From: an uncultured Clostridium sp.
GTDB taxonomy: Bacteria > Bacillota > Clostridia > Clostridiales > Clostridiaceae
Direction of reading: 5' to 3'
Length of the DNA stretch: 57,337 bases
NCBI GenBank assembly: GCA_900548455.1
Contig: URKQ01000020.1
Coordinates: 1-57,337 of the forward strand
The position numbers and the translations under genes were made by a program. Below, piece by piece: positions 16,648 through 25,885 of this stretch (positions within the stretch are counted from its first letter, which is position 1; each line of letters starts with the position of its first letter). A model generated the notes under the pieces. The model had not been told where the DNA came from and did no database searches. It saw only the letters and a program-made list of their open reading frames with translations.

Positions 16648-17529
16648 ATGAGGAGTGACATAAAATCTTTTATTAAGGATTTACCAATATTAACATTAGG
16701 TATGTTTATTGGAGCAGTAGCTGTACATTTCTTTTTGATTCCAAGTAAATTAATTGTTGGTTCTATTACTGGTTTATCAATAGTAATTAATTTGCTTACA
16801 TCAATACCAATACCGGTGCTAATTTTTATTATAAATGCATTTTTGTTAATATTATCGTACTTGCTTATTGGAAAAGAGTTTGGTGCTAAAACAGTATATG
16901 CAGCGCTAGTTTTGTCACCTATGCTTGCAATATTAGAAAAAGTATGCCCAATTACACAATCACTTATGAATGATCAGTGGTTAGACCTTTTATGTTTTGT
17001 ATTGATTTTGAGCTTTTCACAAACAATTTTATTTAGGCGTAATGCATCAACAGGTGGCTTAGATATTTTAGCGAAAATTATAAACAAATATCTTCATGTT
17101 GATTTAGGCTCAGCAGTTTCTATTGCAGGAGCAATTATTTGTTGTACTGCAATTTTTGTGTATGATATAAGAACAGTAATTATAGGATTAATTGGAACTT
17201 ATCTTAATGGATTAATATTGGATCATTTTATGATAGGATTTAATTCTAGGAAAAGAGTCTGCATTATTTCGAAAGACTATCAGCTAATTCGCAAATTTAT
17301 AATAGAAGATATGCACCGTGGAGCAACATTATATCCAATTAAAGGTGGATTAGATGTTGAGGATAAATTTGAAATTGAAAGTTTAATGACAAGAAATGAG
17401 TTTTCTTATCTTATGGAATTTGTGAAAAAAGAGCAAATTGATGCATTTATTACAGCCGGAACAGTTAGTGAAATTTACGGTAATCTAGGTATAAAGGGAA
17501 TTAAAAGTAAACCTAAGGTACTAAAATAA
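16648..17529 (+). CDS. YitT family membrane protein
   Basis: A 293-aa membrane protein with five or six helices in the first 200 residues and a soluble DUF2179 domain at about residues 205-280 (YQLIRKFIIEDMHRGATLYP ... EFVKKEQIDAFITAG). That is the YitT/DUF161-DUF2179 layout. The GASTGGLDI-like segment NASTGGLDILAKI is also typical. The ATG at 16648 has GAGGAGGGAT upstream. Transport substrate is not known for the family. Confidence 0.88.
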   Translation: MRSDIKSFIKDLPILTLGMFIGAVAVHFFLIPSKLIVGSITGLSIVINLLTSIPIPVLIFIINAFLLILSYLLIGKEFGAKTVYAALVLSPMLAILEKVCPITQSLMNDQWLDLLCFVLILSFSQTILFRRNASTGGLDILAKIINKYLHVDLGSAVSIAGAIICCTAIFVYDIRTVIIGLIGTYLNGLILDHFMIGFNSRKRVCIISKDYQLIRKFIIEDMHRGATLYPIKGGLDVEDKFEIESLMTRNEFSYLMEFVKKEQIDAFITAGTVSEIYGNLGIKGIKSKPKVLK

Positions 17530-17531
17530 AT

Positions 17532-17555
17532 AGAGGATGGAATAAACCATCCTCT
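17532..17555 (+). terminator. Hairpin after the YitT gene
   Basis: Stem AGAGGATGG/CCATCCTCT with a 6-base loop, 3 bases after the stop codon. It lacks a T-run, so its role as terminator or processing site before the tRNA is unclear. Confidence 0.5.
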
Positions 17556-17562
17556 CATGTAT

Positions 17563-17638
17563 GCTACTGTGGCTCAGCTGGTAGAGCAGCTGATTCGTAA
17601 TCAGCAGGTCAGGGGTTCGAGTCCCCTCAGTAGCTCCA
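17563..17638 (+). tRNA. tRNA-Thr (anticodon CGT)
   Basis: A complete 76-base cloverleaf. Acceptor GCTACTG/CAGTAGC, D arm GCTC/GAGC, anticodon stem GCTGA/TCAGC with loop TTCGTAA, T arm AGGGG-TTCGAGT-CCCCT, discriminator T and encoded CCA end. The anticodon CGT reads ACG threonine codons, which are rare in this AT-rich window. Confidence 0.97.
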
Positions 17639-17782
17639 AAGTGAAAACAATTTGCATTAATGAAAATATTAATAACTTTTGAATTTTGTAATAAGTTCTT
17701 AATTATTTCATAAGGTATTTCGTATATAATTATAGTTATAATGACACTAGAATATGAAAGAATTAAGAATTGAGGGTTGTAC

Positions 17783-18538
17783 ATGGGTGTTTTAAGTGTA
17801 ATTTTGAGTGCTATAGGGATTTTTTCCTTAATATATTATTTTGTTTTAGTTTTAAGTTCTGGATTTACTATAGCATTTTCTGAATTTTGGTTAGTAATAG
17901 GTATTGTTGCGCTTATCGTGTCAAAGATTTTAAAGAAGATAATTCTTGGACAAGTTAATATTAAGAAAAACGTATTGATAAGTGTTGGAGTTATTTGTTT
18001 AATTGTAATATCAACTTTTACTTGGGTTGAAGGGATGATAATATGTTCGGGGAACAAGACGCCTAAAAGTGATGCAGACTACTTAATTGTATTAGGAGCC
18101 CAAGTTAAGGGAAATGTTCCATCTCATAGTTTATCTTTAAGAATTGATGGAGCTATAGATTATCTTGAAAATAATCCTAATACTATAGCTATAGCATCTG
18201 GTGGACAAGGACCAGGGGAAAACTTGTCTGAAGCTGAAGTTATAAAAGCAGGATTGATTAGTGGAGAAATAGGTGAGAAAAGAATTATTACAGAAGATAA
18301 GTCTACTAGTACAGTTGAAAATCTAAAGTTTTCAAAGGAGCTTATTGAAGATAAAGATTCTAATATAGTCATAGTAACAAATAAATTTCATATTATGAGA
18401 GCATGTATGATAGCTAAAAAGTTAGGGTTTACAAATGTGTCAGGTTATGCTGTGAAATCAAGTCCAATGGTTACTGTTAATTGCTATGTAAGAGAATTTT
18501 TCGCAGTTGTGAAAGATAAAGTAGTTGGGAATATATAG
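17783..18538 (+). CDS. YdcF/SanA-like membrane protein (DUF218)
   Basis: A 251-aa protein with three N-terminal membrane helices (about residues 5-28, 32-50, 63-83) and a C-terminal DUF218 domain: DYLIVLGAQVKGNVPS, IASGGQGPGENLSEAEVI, TSTVENLKFSKELI and VTNKFHIMRACMIAKKLG. The SGGQG and the E residues after it are the conserved core. YdcF-like proteins are linked to envelope integrity or vancomycin tolerance (SanA), but the reaction is unknown. The ATG at 17783 follows GAGGGTT; an in-frame TTG 6 bases earlier is less likely. Confidence 0.85.
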   Translation: MGVLSVILSAIGIFSLIYYFVLVLSSGFTIAFSEFWLVIGIVALIVSKILKKIILGQVNIKKNVLISVGVICLIVISTFTWVEGMIICSGNKTPKSDADYLIVLGAQVKGNVPSHSLSLRIDGAIDYLENNPNTIAIASGGQGPGENLSEAEVIKAGLISGEIGEKRIITEDKSTSTVENLKFSKELIEDKDSNIVIVTNKFHIMRACMIAKKLGFTNVSGYAVKSSPMVTVNCYVREFFAVVKDKVVGNI

Positions 18539-18586
18539 GTTTCTTGCTTCTTTAATATATAAAGTATTTTAGTTAATAAGATAAAT

Positions 18587-18627
18587 AAAATGCACTTGTA
18601 TGAATTTGCAAGTGCATTTTATTTTCT
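18587..18627 (+). terminator. Terminator after the YdcF-like gene
   Basis: Stem AAAATGCACTTG/CAAGTGCATTTT with a 10-base loop and ATTTTC after it. Confidence 0.85.
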
Positions 18628-19021
18628 GTTTTGAAAATATGTTGTTATTTTTTATTAATAATTGTAAAAAAATTATTAAAATCATATCTATGTTTTATGA
18701 AGATAAGAAATATAAAATGAAAAAAATGCAATTAACTGATAATTCTGAAAATATTTCAATGAATCTATTTTTATAAATTGTCACAGATAATTGATTCAAA
18801 ATGCATTAATATCACTTTGATAAAGGAATTATGCACTTTCAAGTAAAATATATATGAAAAATTAACTTGACATTTATGAAATATTATCATGATTCAAATT
18901 CATTTTTTGAAAAATACGTTAATATGTTGACTAAATAAGAGCAAAGTAGAGCAATGGTGAGGTATTTTTAAAATTTAACCTTAAATTGTCTGTAATTACC
19001 GAAATAGAAACTTTTTTATCT
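18628..19021. other. AT-rich gap with no gene seen
   Basis: About 390 bases of AT-rich sequence with stops in all frames. A lone TTGACA near 18868 has no good -10 at the normal distance. I see no small gene, repeat or RNA here; the downstream end holds the MMPL promoter. Confidence 0.5.
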
Positions 19022-19049
19022 TTGATTAAAACTGACTGGTCAGTATAAA
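19022..19049 (+). promoter_or_regulatory. Promoter with TetR-type operator
   Basis: TTGATT (-35, 19022) and TATAAA (-10, 19044) are 16 bases apart, and between them lies ACTGAC-TG-GTCAGT (19031-19044), an inverted repeat of the kind bound by TetR/AcrR-type repressors. It controls the MMPL exporter operon. No TetR gene is in the window, so the regulator is encoded elsewhere. Confidence 0.65.
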
Positions 19050-19095
19050 ATTTAATAAGACAAAGAAAGGAAGACGATGGAAAGGAAGATGAGCC

Positions 19096-21177
19096 ATGAA
19101 CACTATAGCTAAAAAAATAGCTAAAAGTAGGGTAGTAATTTTGGTAGTAGCATTTTTATTATTAATACCATCCTTTATAGGATTTATAAAAACAAGGACT
19201 AATTACGATATATTAAGCTACTTACCACAAAATCTAGACACAGTAAAGGCTGAAAAGATACTCAAAGAGGATTTTGGATGCGGTTCCTTAACGATGTTAA
19301 TTGTTGAGGGAATGGAGGACAAGGATGTTTCTAAACTTAAAGATGAAGTTGCACAGATTGATGGGGTCAATCAAGTTTTATGGATGGATGATTTTTTAGA
19401 TTTATCAGTTCCTAAAGAAATACTTCCAAGTGAAATTCAAAATGTATTTTATGCGGAAGGTTCAACCATGATGTTTGTTATGCTTGATGAAAGTAGTGCA
19501 AGCATGGTAACACAAAATGCCATAGAGGAAATTAGAAAAACAGCTGGAAAAGATACTTTTCTAAGTGGAATGGCTGCTATTGTAAAAGATACTAAGGACT
19601 TATCAGATAAAGAAACTCCTATTTATATTTTAATAGCAGTTGTATTATCAGTAATTATATTAGCACTTACAATGGATTCTTCTGCAATTCCTTTTATATT
19701 CTTATTAAGTATAGGGATTGCAATAATGTATAATATGGGAAGCAATATAATGTTTGGTGAGATTTCATATATCACTAAAGCGTTATCGGCTATTTTACAA
19801 CTAGGAGTAACAATGGATTACTCAATTTTCTTACTTCATAGGTATGATGAAGAGAGAATGCTTACAGAGGATAGAACCCAGGCTATGGCAACAGCAATTG
19901 AAAATACCATAGTTTCAATTACAGGTAGTTCGCTTACAACAATAGCTGGTTTCTTAGCACTATGTATTATGGATTTAACTTTAGGTAAAGATATTGGACT
20001 AGTTATGGCTAAGGGAGTTTTATTTGGAGTTATTTGTACAGTAACAGTTTTACCAGCATTGATTTTAACTTTTGATAAATTTATTCATAAGCATACACAC
20101 AGAACACTGTTACCAACATTTGATAAGACTTCAAGTTTTGTTGTAAAACATCATAAGTTATTTGTACTTATAGGAGTACTTGTATTTATACCTGCATTTA
20201 TAGGTAAAACTCATGCAGATGTATATTACAATCTTGATAGAACTTTGCCAGATAGTTTGCCATCTATAGTTGGTACAAACAAAATGAAAAATGACTATAA
20301 TATGACAAGTACAGATATGATTTTGATAGATAAAGATTTAGATAACTATAAAGTTAAGCAAATGACTGATGAAATAGGAAATCTTGATGGTATTACTTCA
20401 ATAGTTGCTCTTGAAAAATACTTAGGACCTATGATTCCAGAAGATTTTCTTCCAGAAGAGGTAATGGAGAGTATTAAAAACGGAGACTATGAAATATTTG
20501 TTGTAAACTCAAAATATAAGGCTGCAACAGATGAAGTTAATGATCAGATTGCTAAGATGAGAGATATAGTTAAAAAGTATGATGAAACTGGATTAGTTTC
20601 AGGAGAAGCTCCACTTACTGATGACTTAATTGATATTACAGATATAGACTTTAAAAATGTTAGTATTGCATCAATAGCAGCAATCTTCTTAATTATAGCT
20701 ATAATCTTTGTATCACCTATTTTACCAATATTATTGGTACTAGCTATTGAACTTGCAATATTTATAAATCTAGGAATCCCATTCTATACAGGATCTGAGT
20801 TACCATTTATAGCTTCAATTGTAATTGGAACAATCCAATTAGGAGCAACAGTTGACTACGCTATACTTTTAACATCTAGATTCAAAGAAGAATTGCAAAA
20901 TTATGATGACAAGCATGATGCTATGAAGGTAGCATTGCAAAGTTCTTCTAGATCAGTAATAACAAGTGCGTTGACATTCTTTGGTGCAACAGCAGGTGTA
21001 GGTATTATATCTAAACTAGAAATGGTAAGTTCACTTTGTACTTTAATGGCTAGAGGAGCAATTATTAGTATGTTTGTAATTCTATTTATATTGCCAGGTA
21101 TTTTATTACTTTGCAAAGGAATGATAGCTAAAACTAGTAAGGGATTTAAGAAAAAAGTAGTTGAGGAGGTTGCATAA
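19096..21177 (+). CDS. MMPL/RND family exporter
   Basis: A 693-aa membrane protein with 12 helices in two repeats (first helix residues 13-32, a five-helix set about 175-330, then a second helix near 355 and another five-helix set about 520-680). Large extracytoplasmic loops follow helices 1 and 7. The segments LGVTMDYSIFLLHRY and LGATVDYAILLTSRF are the paired conserved helix-4/10 motifs with Asp residues for proton relay. It probably exports a lipid or hydrophobic compound. The next gene begins one base after its stop and encodes a secreted partner. Confidence 0.9.
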   Translation: MNTIAKKIAKSRVVILVVAFLLLIPSFIGFIKTRTNYDILSYLPQNLDTVKAEKILKEDFGCGSLTMLIVEGMEDKDVSKLKDEVAQIDGVNQVLWMDDFLDLSVPKEILPSEIQNVFYAEGSTMMFVMLDESSASMVTQNAIEEIRKTAGKDTFLSGMAAIVKDTKDLSDKETPIYILIAVVLSVIILALTMDSSAIPFIFLLSIGIAIMYNMGSNIMFGEISYITKALSAILQLGVTMDYSIFLLHRYDEERMLTEDRTQAMATAIENTIVSITGSSLTTIAGFLALCIMDLTLGKDIGLVMAKGVLFGVICTVTVLPALILTFDKFIHKHTHRTLLPTFDKTSSFVVKHHKLFVLIGVLVFIPAFIGKTHADVYYNLDRTLPDSLPSIVGTNKMKNDYNMTSTDMILIDKDLDNYKVKQMTDEIGNLDGITSIVALEKYLGPMIPEDFLPEEVMESIKNGDYEIFVVNSKYKAATDEVNDQIAKMRDIVKKYDETGLVSGEAPLTDDLIDITDIDFKNVSIASIAAIFLIIAIIFVSPILPILLVLAIELAIFINLGIPFYTGSELPFIASIVIGTIQLGATVDYAILLTSRFKEELQNYDDKHDAMKVALQSSSRSVITSALTFFGATAGVGIISKLEMVSSLCTLMARGAIISMFVILFILPGILLLCKGMIAKTSKGFKKKVVEEVA

Positions 21178-21178
21178 T

Positions 21179-23386
21179 ATGAAAGGAAAAACTTTATCAA
21201 AGAGAGTTATAGTGCTTGCTACAACAGCAACTATGCTAAGTTCAACAGTAGCTTTTGCACAAGATATATGTAAAGATGAAACTGTTTATGTAATAATGAA
21301 GGATAATGGAAAAGTAGAACAAAGAATAGTTTCTACTTGGATTAAAGGTGAAGAAAACCTTGGAGAATTTAAAGATAAATGTAATTTAAAAGATGTTAAA
21401 AACGTAAAGGGTGAAGAAACACCAACTGCAAATGGGGATACTTTAACTTGGAATATAGATGGAAAAGATTTATATTACAGAGGAGAAAGCGAAAGAGAAC
21501 TTCCCATTTCTGTAGATATTAAGTATGAACTAAATGGTAAGACAGTTGATCCTGCTGAGGCAAAAGGTCAATCAGGTAACTTTAAAATTACTATGAAAGT
21601 TAAAAACAATGAAAGCAAAGTAATGAAGATTGCAGGAGAAGACAGAAGAGTATATGTCCCATTTGTAGTTGCCTCTGAAATTATTATGCCAAATGACAAT
21701 TTTAAAGATGTTAAAATTAACAACGGAAAAATGATAACAGATGGAAATAATGCTAATATTACATTTGTTGCAGTTCCTGGACTTATGGAATCTTTAAAAA
21801 TAGATAGTATAGTAGACTTAGATGTTAAAGATGAGATAGTTATTGAAGGTAAGACTGAAGACTTTGCTGTTCCATCTATGGTTGTTATGGCAACTACTGA
21901 AGGTTTAGACCTAAAAGATATGGATGCTAACGATGACCTTGATGATTTAAGATCTCAATTAGATCAATTAAAACAAGGTGGAGAAGATTTATTAAGTGGA
22001 GCTCAAGAGCTAAATAATGGAGAAAAAGAATTACAATCTAAATATAATGAATTTAATGCTGGAGTTGGAACTTTAAGAAATGGTGTTGATACTTATCTTG
22101 GTAATTACGGAAAAATTAATGCTGGAGTAAATACTTTATCAGATAGTGTCAATAAATATGTGGGAGCTTATGGTCAAATTGAAGGTGGTATAAGTCAGGT
22201 AACAGCTGGAGTAAGTCAAGTGGCAGCTGGAGCACCACAATTAAGAGATGGTTCAACTCAAGTTACAGCAGGTTTAAAAGAATTGTTAGAAAATCAAACT
22301 AAATTTACAAATGAAGGTGTAAATGCTTTAAGAGACGGATTAGATGCATATGTTAAAGCTCATGGAGACATAAACAATGGAATAGATCAAAGTTTAGAAG
22401 GAGTAAAGAAAATAAAGGGTGGCTTAGAAGCAAAAGCACCTGAAATGCAAAAATTAGCTGGTACTGTTACAACAATAGAAGGAGTTCAAAAGCAAGTAGA
22501 TGAATTAAAAGGTAAATTTGCCCCTGAATCTGAAGAGGGAAAAAAATTAGATGCTATAAGTCAAACTTTAGGAGCAGTAGCTGCTGGACAAAAGAGTGGG
22601 TTTGGTGAATTGCAAACGGGAACTCAGGAGGCTGTTAAAGGACTTGGTGATTTAGAAGCTGGATTAGGTAAAGCATCAGCAGGATCTAAATTATATACTC
22701 AAAAAGGTGAAGGAATTGTTGAAAGTGCTAATAAATTAAGTGGAAAATCTGTTGCTTTAGGTAAAGGAATTGGAGATTTATATAGTGGAAGTGCTACATT
22801 AACAGGAAAGTTAAATGAATTAGCTGGTAAATCTAAAGAACTTGAAGCAGGAGCAAAAAAAGTTTCAGAAGGATCTAAAGTATATTCTGAGAAGGGAAAA
22901 GAGCTTTCTAATGGTGCAGGTTCTCTATTAGTAGGAGCTAATGCACTAAATGATGGTGGAGCTATTTTAAGGACTGGTAGTGAGAATTTATATTCTGGTT
23001 CTAATCAAGTCATGGCTGGAATTAATAAGTTATCAGATGGAAGCAGCAAACTATATGAAGGTGTTGCAAAACTTAAGGCAGATGGTTTAGATAAAATTAA
23101 TGAAAAAGGTAATACTGTTTTAGGTGATATAGACGGCTTCATGGAAGTAAAAGATGAATTAGTTAAGCTTTCAGATGAATATGGTACATTCTCAGGATTA
23201 ACTGATGGAATGGAAGGTAAAGTTAAATTCGTAATGAGAATTAATGACGAAAACAAACCTAGCACCACTGAAAGTGCAAAGAAAGCTAAGGAAGAAGAAA
23301 ATAAGAAATCCGTTAAAGTAGAAGAGAAAAAAGAAGAAAAAGGAACAGGATTATTTAAAAGTATCTTGTCTATATTTAAAAAATAG
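21179..23386 (+). CDS. Secreted heptad-repeat protein (YhgE/Pip-like partner of the MMPL exporter)
   Basis: A 735-aa extracytoplasmic protein. It has a signal peptide (residues 1-28, ending STVAFAQ), a beta-rich N-terminal half to about residue 250, and then about 350 residues of seven-residue repeats of the xxxLxxG type (LLSGAQELNNGEKEL, TLRNGVD, ALNDGG and many more), as in YhgE/Pip proteins. The end is lysine/glutamate rich with a short hydrophobic tail. The ATG at 21179 follows GAGGAGGT inside the end of the exporter gene. The repeats could form a long stalk that joins the exporter to the cell wall; that is inference. Confidence 0.82.
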   Translation: MKGKTLSKRVIVLATTATMLSSTVAFAQDICKDETVYVIMKDNGKVEQRIVSTWIKGEENLGEFKDKCNLKDVKNVKGEETPTANGDTLTWNIDGKDLYYRGESERELPISVDIKYELNGKTVDPAEAKGQSGNFKITMKVKNNESKVMKIAGEDRRVYVPFVVASEIIMPNDNFKDVKINNGKMITDGNNANITFVAVPGLMESLKIDSIVDLDVKDEIVIEGKTEDFAVPSMVVMATTEGLDLKDMDANDDLDDLRSQLDQLKQGGEDLLSGAQELNNGEKELQSKYNEFNAGVGTLRNGVDTYLGNYGKINAGVNTLSDSVNKYVGAYGQIEGGISQVTAGVSQVAAGAPQLRDGSTQVTAGLKELLENQTKFTNEGVNALRDGLDAYVKAHGDINNGIDQSLEGVKKIKGGLEAKAPEMQKLAGTVTTIEGVQKQVDELKGKFAPESEEGKKLDAISQTLGAVAAGQKSGFGELQTGTQEAVKGLGDLEAGLGKASAGSKLYTQKGEGIVESANKLSGKSVALGKGIGDLYSGSATLTGKLNELAGKSKELEAGAKKVSEGSKVYSEKGKELSNGAGSLLVGANALNDGGAILRTGSENLYSGSNQVMAGINKLSDGSSKLYEGVAKLKADGLDKINEKGNTVLGDIDGFMEVKDELVKLSDEYGTFSGLTDGMEGKVKFVMRINDENKPSTTESAKKAKEEENKKSVKVEEKKEEKGTGLFKSILSIFKK

Positions 23387-23398
23387 TCAATAAGAAGG

Positions 23399-23438
23399 GG
23401 CTATACCACTAGGTAATGTTAGTGGTATAGCCTTTTTT
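23399..23438 (+). terminator. Terminator of the MMPL operon
   Basis: Perfect 13-bp stem GGCTATACCACTA/TAGTGGTATAGCC with an 8-base loop, then TTTTTT. Its CACTA...TAGTG apex belongs to the hairpin family described in the findings. Confidence 0.92.
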
Positions 23439-23526
23439 ACATAGTAATATATTCAAGTGGTATAAATTATTAGCATAAATGTACGATAATATATTATACG
23501 ATTTAAGGTAGACTGGGGGTTTTAAA

Positions 23527-24210
23527 ATGAAAGTTGTTTTTAAGTATGAAGAAAGTAATATAGATATAAAATCTATATCTGTAATTGGTAGTTTTAATAA
23601 TTATAATGTTGAAAGTGGGAAAATGAACAAGGAAGATGGAATTTGGACATGTAGTTGTGAAATTCCATCAGGAGAACATTTCTATAGATTTATAATAAAT
23701 GGTGAATTAAAGTTAAACGATCCATTAGCTAATATGTATCTTCCAAATGAAAAGGAAGAGTTATGGTCAGTGATAATGATAAATGATGATGATGAAAGAA
23801 TGTATAATAATACTCAGTATACTGTTCATATTGATAAGTATAATATGAACTCATCAGTATCAGAAGAAGAAAATGTGGCTATAAAAAAATCCTTTAATAA
23901 AACAGTTGATGATAAAGTAGTTACAAGATTTACTTTTACTAATGTAACTGGATTACATACAGCTACTGTATGTTGGTATACTCCATCAGGAGAGTTATTT
24001 CAGGTTACTGAAAATAATTTATTCTCACCTAGTAAGGATAGTTCCGATCCAATTACTTTATGGTTTTGGATGGAACTGAGCAATAATAAAAAGATTTGCC
24101 AAGAAGGAATGTGGAATATTAAATTATTTATAGATGGAGCTTATATTCTAGAAGATACATTTAATTTAATTCATAATGGTATGTATTCTGCTCAAGGTAA
24201 ATATTGTTAG
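23527..24210 (+). CDS. Protein with CBM48-like glycogen-binding domain
   Basis: A 227-aa protein without signal peptide. Residues 1-85 read as an AMPK/CBM48-type carbohydrate-binding fold: SVIGSFNNYN, then DGIWTCSCEIPSGEHFYRFIINGE and LNDPLA. The C-terminal half (from about residue 120) looks like a second beta-sandwich (RFTFTNVTGLHTATVCWYTP ... ITLWFWMELS ... WNIKLFIDGAYILEDTFNL). There are no catalytic motifs. It could bind glycogen or granulose and is probably cytosolic. The next gene, 32 bases on, encodes an amphipathic repeat protein. Confidence 0.7.
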   Translation: MKVVFKYEESNIDIKSISVIGSFNNYNVESGKMNKEDGIWTCSCEIPSGEHFYRFIINGELKLNDPLANMYLPNEKEELWSVIMINDDDERMYNNTQYTVHIDKYNMNSSVSEEENVAIKKSFNKTVDDKVVTRFTFTNVTGLHTATVCWYTPSGELFQVTENNLFSPSKDSSDPITLWFWMELSNNKKICQEGMWNIKLFIDGAYILEDTFNLIHNGMYSAQGKYC

Positions 24211-24242
24211 TAACCATTTATAAGTTAAGGATGTGAGTGAGT

Positions 24243-25256
24243 ATGAAAATAACTAGTAATGTTAATTTAAATACAAATTATAAGGTTGGAAATGAAAAAG
24301 AAGTAAATAAAGAAGAACATATTAATAATTGTCATGATAAAAATTTAAAGACTGCTACAATGGATTATAGAGATTCCATGAATATATCATGTGAAAATGA
24401 AAGTAAAGAGATATCTAAGGTATCTAATACATCTAAAAGTTCAGTAAGTAGTTTTTTCAAGTCAGTAGCAGATAATTTTAATTATACGGTTAATAAGGTA
24501 ACTAAGTTTTTGGAAACAGCTATATCTGTAAGTAATAGTGTTTTAGATAATGTACAGTCTGTTTCAGAAAAGATAACAAGTAGTGCAAAAGCTGCAGTAG
24601 ACACATTTAAAAAGGTTTCTGAATCTGTAAGTAATAAAATTACAGATACGGCAGGTCATATAGCTAGCACCTATAAACAAGTTACAACTACCATTGGTGA
24701 TTTAAAGAATGCCGCTTCAGAAATTAAAAAATCTGCTAATTCTATAGTGACTACTTCTGTTAAGACTGCAGTTTCTGTTAGTAGTGATATAGCTAATATA
24801 GTTAGCAATGTGGCTGTAACTGCAACTAGTATAAAAGCAACATGGGACAATCCAACAAGTGGAATTATCAGTAAAAGTATTCAAACGGCAGGAATTTTAA
24901 AAGCAGGTTTATCTGGTGTAGCTACTTCTATAGAAAATATACCAAGTACAATTTCAAAGGGATTCACCACAATAAGTGAAGATTATAATAATATAAAAAA
25001 TAACATAGTGGAATCTATGGATAATGTAAGAGAAGTAGGAAAGGCCATTGTAACTGTTGGAGAGGAAGTTATAAACACAGTGAAGTGCGTTAGTAATGAA
25101 GTTAAGGAAGGTTCTATGAGTGTTTATAATACTGTAGTTAATACTTCTAAAGATGTAAAAAACACTATTGAAAGTGGTATTAATGAAGTTCAAGATATAA
25201 TAAATGATAGCAAGGAAGAAAAAATTAACAAATCTACAGTATTTCAGATGGCTTAA
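24243..25256 (+). CDS. Amphipathic LEA/phasin-like repeat protein
   Basis: A 337-aa protein with a polar N-terminus (1-65) and then about 260 residues of low-complexity amphipathic helix rich in S, T, V, K, N and A (for example SVSEKITSSAKAAVDTFKKV and ISKSIQTAGILKAGLSGVAT). There is no signal peptide and no enzyme motif. The pattern recalls LEA group 3 proteins, phasins and apolipoprotein-like surface coats. The start could be the GTG at 24237; the ATG at 24243 was preferred. With the CBM48-like gene upstream it may coat a storage granule; this is inference. Confidence 0.6.
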   Translation: MKITSNVNLNTNYKVGNEKEVNKEEHINNCHDKNLKTATMDYRDSMNISCENESKEISKVSNTSKSSVSSFFKSVADNFNYTVNKVTKFLETAISVSNSVLDNVQSVSEKITSSAKAAVDTFKKVSESVSNKITDTAGHIASTYKQVTTTIGDLKNAASEIKKSANSIVTTSVKTAVSVSSDIANIVSNVAVTATSIKATWDNPTSGIISKSIQTAGILKAGLSGVATSIENIPSTISKGFTTISEDYNNIKNNIVESMDNVREVGKAIVTVGEEVINTVKCVSNEVKEGSMSVYNTVVNTSKDVKNTIESGINEVQDIINDSKEEKINKSTVFQMA

Positions 25257-25272
25257 TTAAATAAAATCTTTT

Positions 25273-25315
25273 AAATCAGTAACTGTTCGCTTTGAAAAAG
25301 TTACTGATTTTTAAT
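25273..25315 (+). terminator. Terminator after the repeat-protein gene
   Basis: Stem AAATCAGTAACT/AGTTACTGATTT with a 14-base loop, then TTAATT. Confidence 0.8.
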
Positions 25316-25419
25316 TATGTTAACATAAAAACAATTAATTTACAATAAATTAATATTTATGGTAATATACTTATATAGAGCAATTAAGCTTTAATTAATA
25401 AAAATTGGGGGAAGAAAAT

Positions 25420-25848
25420 ATGGAAGACAATCAATTAAATCAAAATTTAAACGAAGAGAAAAAAAGAGGGGGATGTTTAACAGCATTTTTAATTGTATTT
25501 TTGATTTTTCAAGGAATAAGTATTGTTAGTAGTATAATAGGTTTATTTACTAAAGATAGTGAATTTATGACCCAATACTATGAGATGGCTCAAGCAACAC
25601 CACCAAGTACAGCTATGACTGTAATTAGTATAATTATTGCTATATTTATGTTTGTAGGGTTAATCTTAGTGTTCCAATGGAAAAAGATGGGCGTATATTT
25701 ATTTACAGGAGGATATATTGTCCAAGTAATTACTTCAATCATTATGTCACCAAATGTAATGACTATAGTATCTGCAATAGTTGGATTACTTATTGTTCAA
25801 GGTATTTTCTTATTACTTATTAAAAATGTTTTTAAGTATATGAAGTAA
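25420..25848 (+). CDS. Small four-helix membrane protein
   Basis: A 142-aa protein with a charged N-terminus (MEDNQLNQNLNEEKKRGG) and four hydrophobic helices (about residues 20-42, 66-86, 90-110, 115-138). No known motif. The ATG at 25420 follows TTGGGGGAAG; an in-frame TTG at 25405 is less likely. It precedes the MacAB-like genes by 37 bases and may belong to the same transcript. Confidence 0.65.
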   Translation: MEDNQLNQNLNEEKKRGGCLTAFLIVFLIFQGISIVSSIIGLFTKDSEFMTQYYEMAQATPPSTAMTVISIIIAIFMFVGLILVFQWKKMGVYLFTGGYIVQVITSIIMSPNVMTIVSAIVGLLIVQGIFLLLIKNVFKYMK

Positions 25849-25885
25849 TTAAAAAATTATAAATAAGCTAAGGAAGGAAAAGTTA

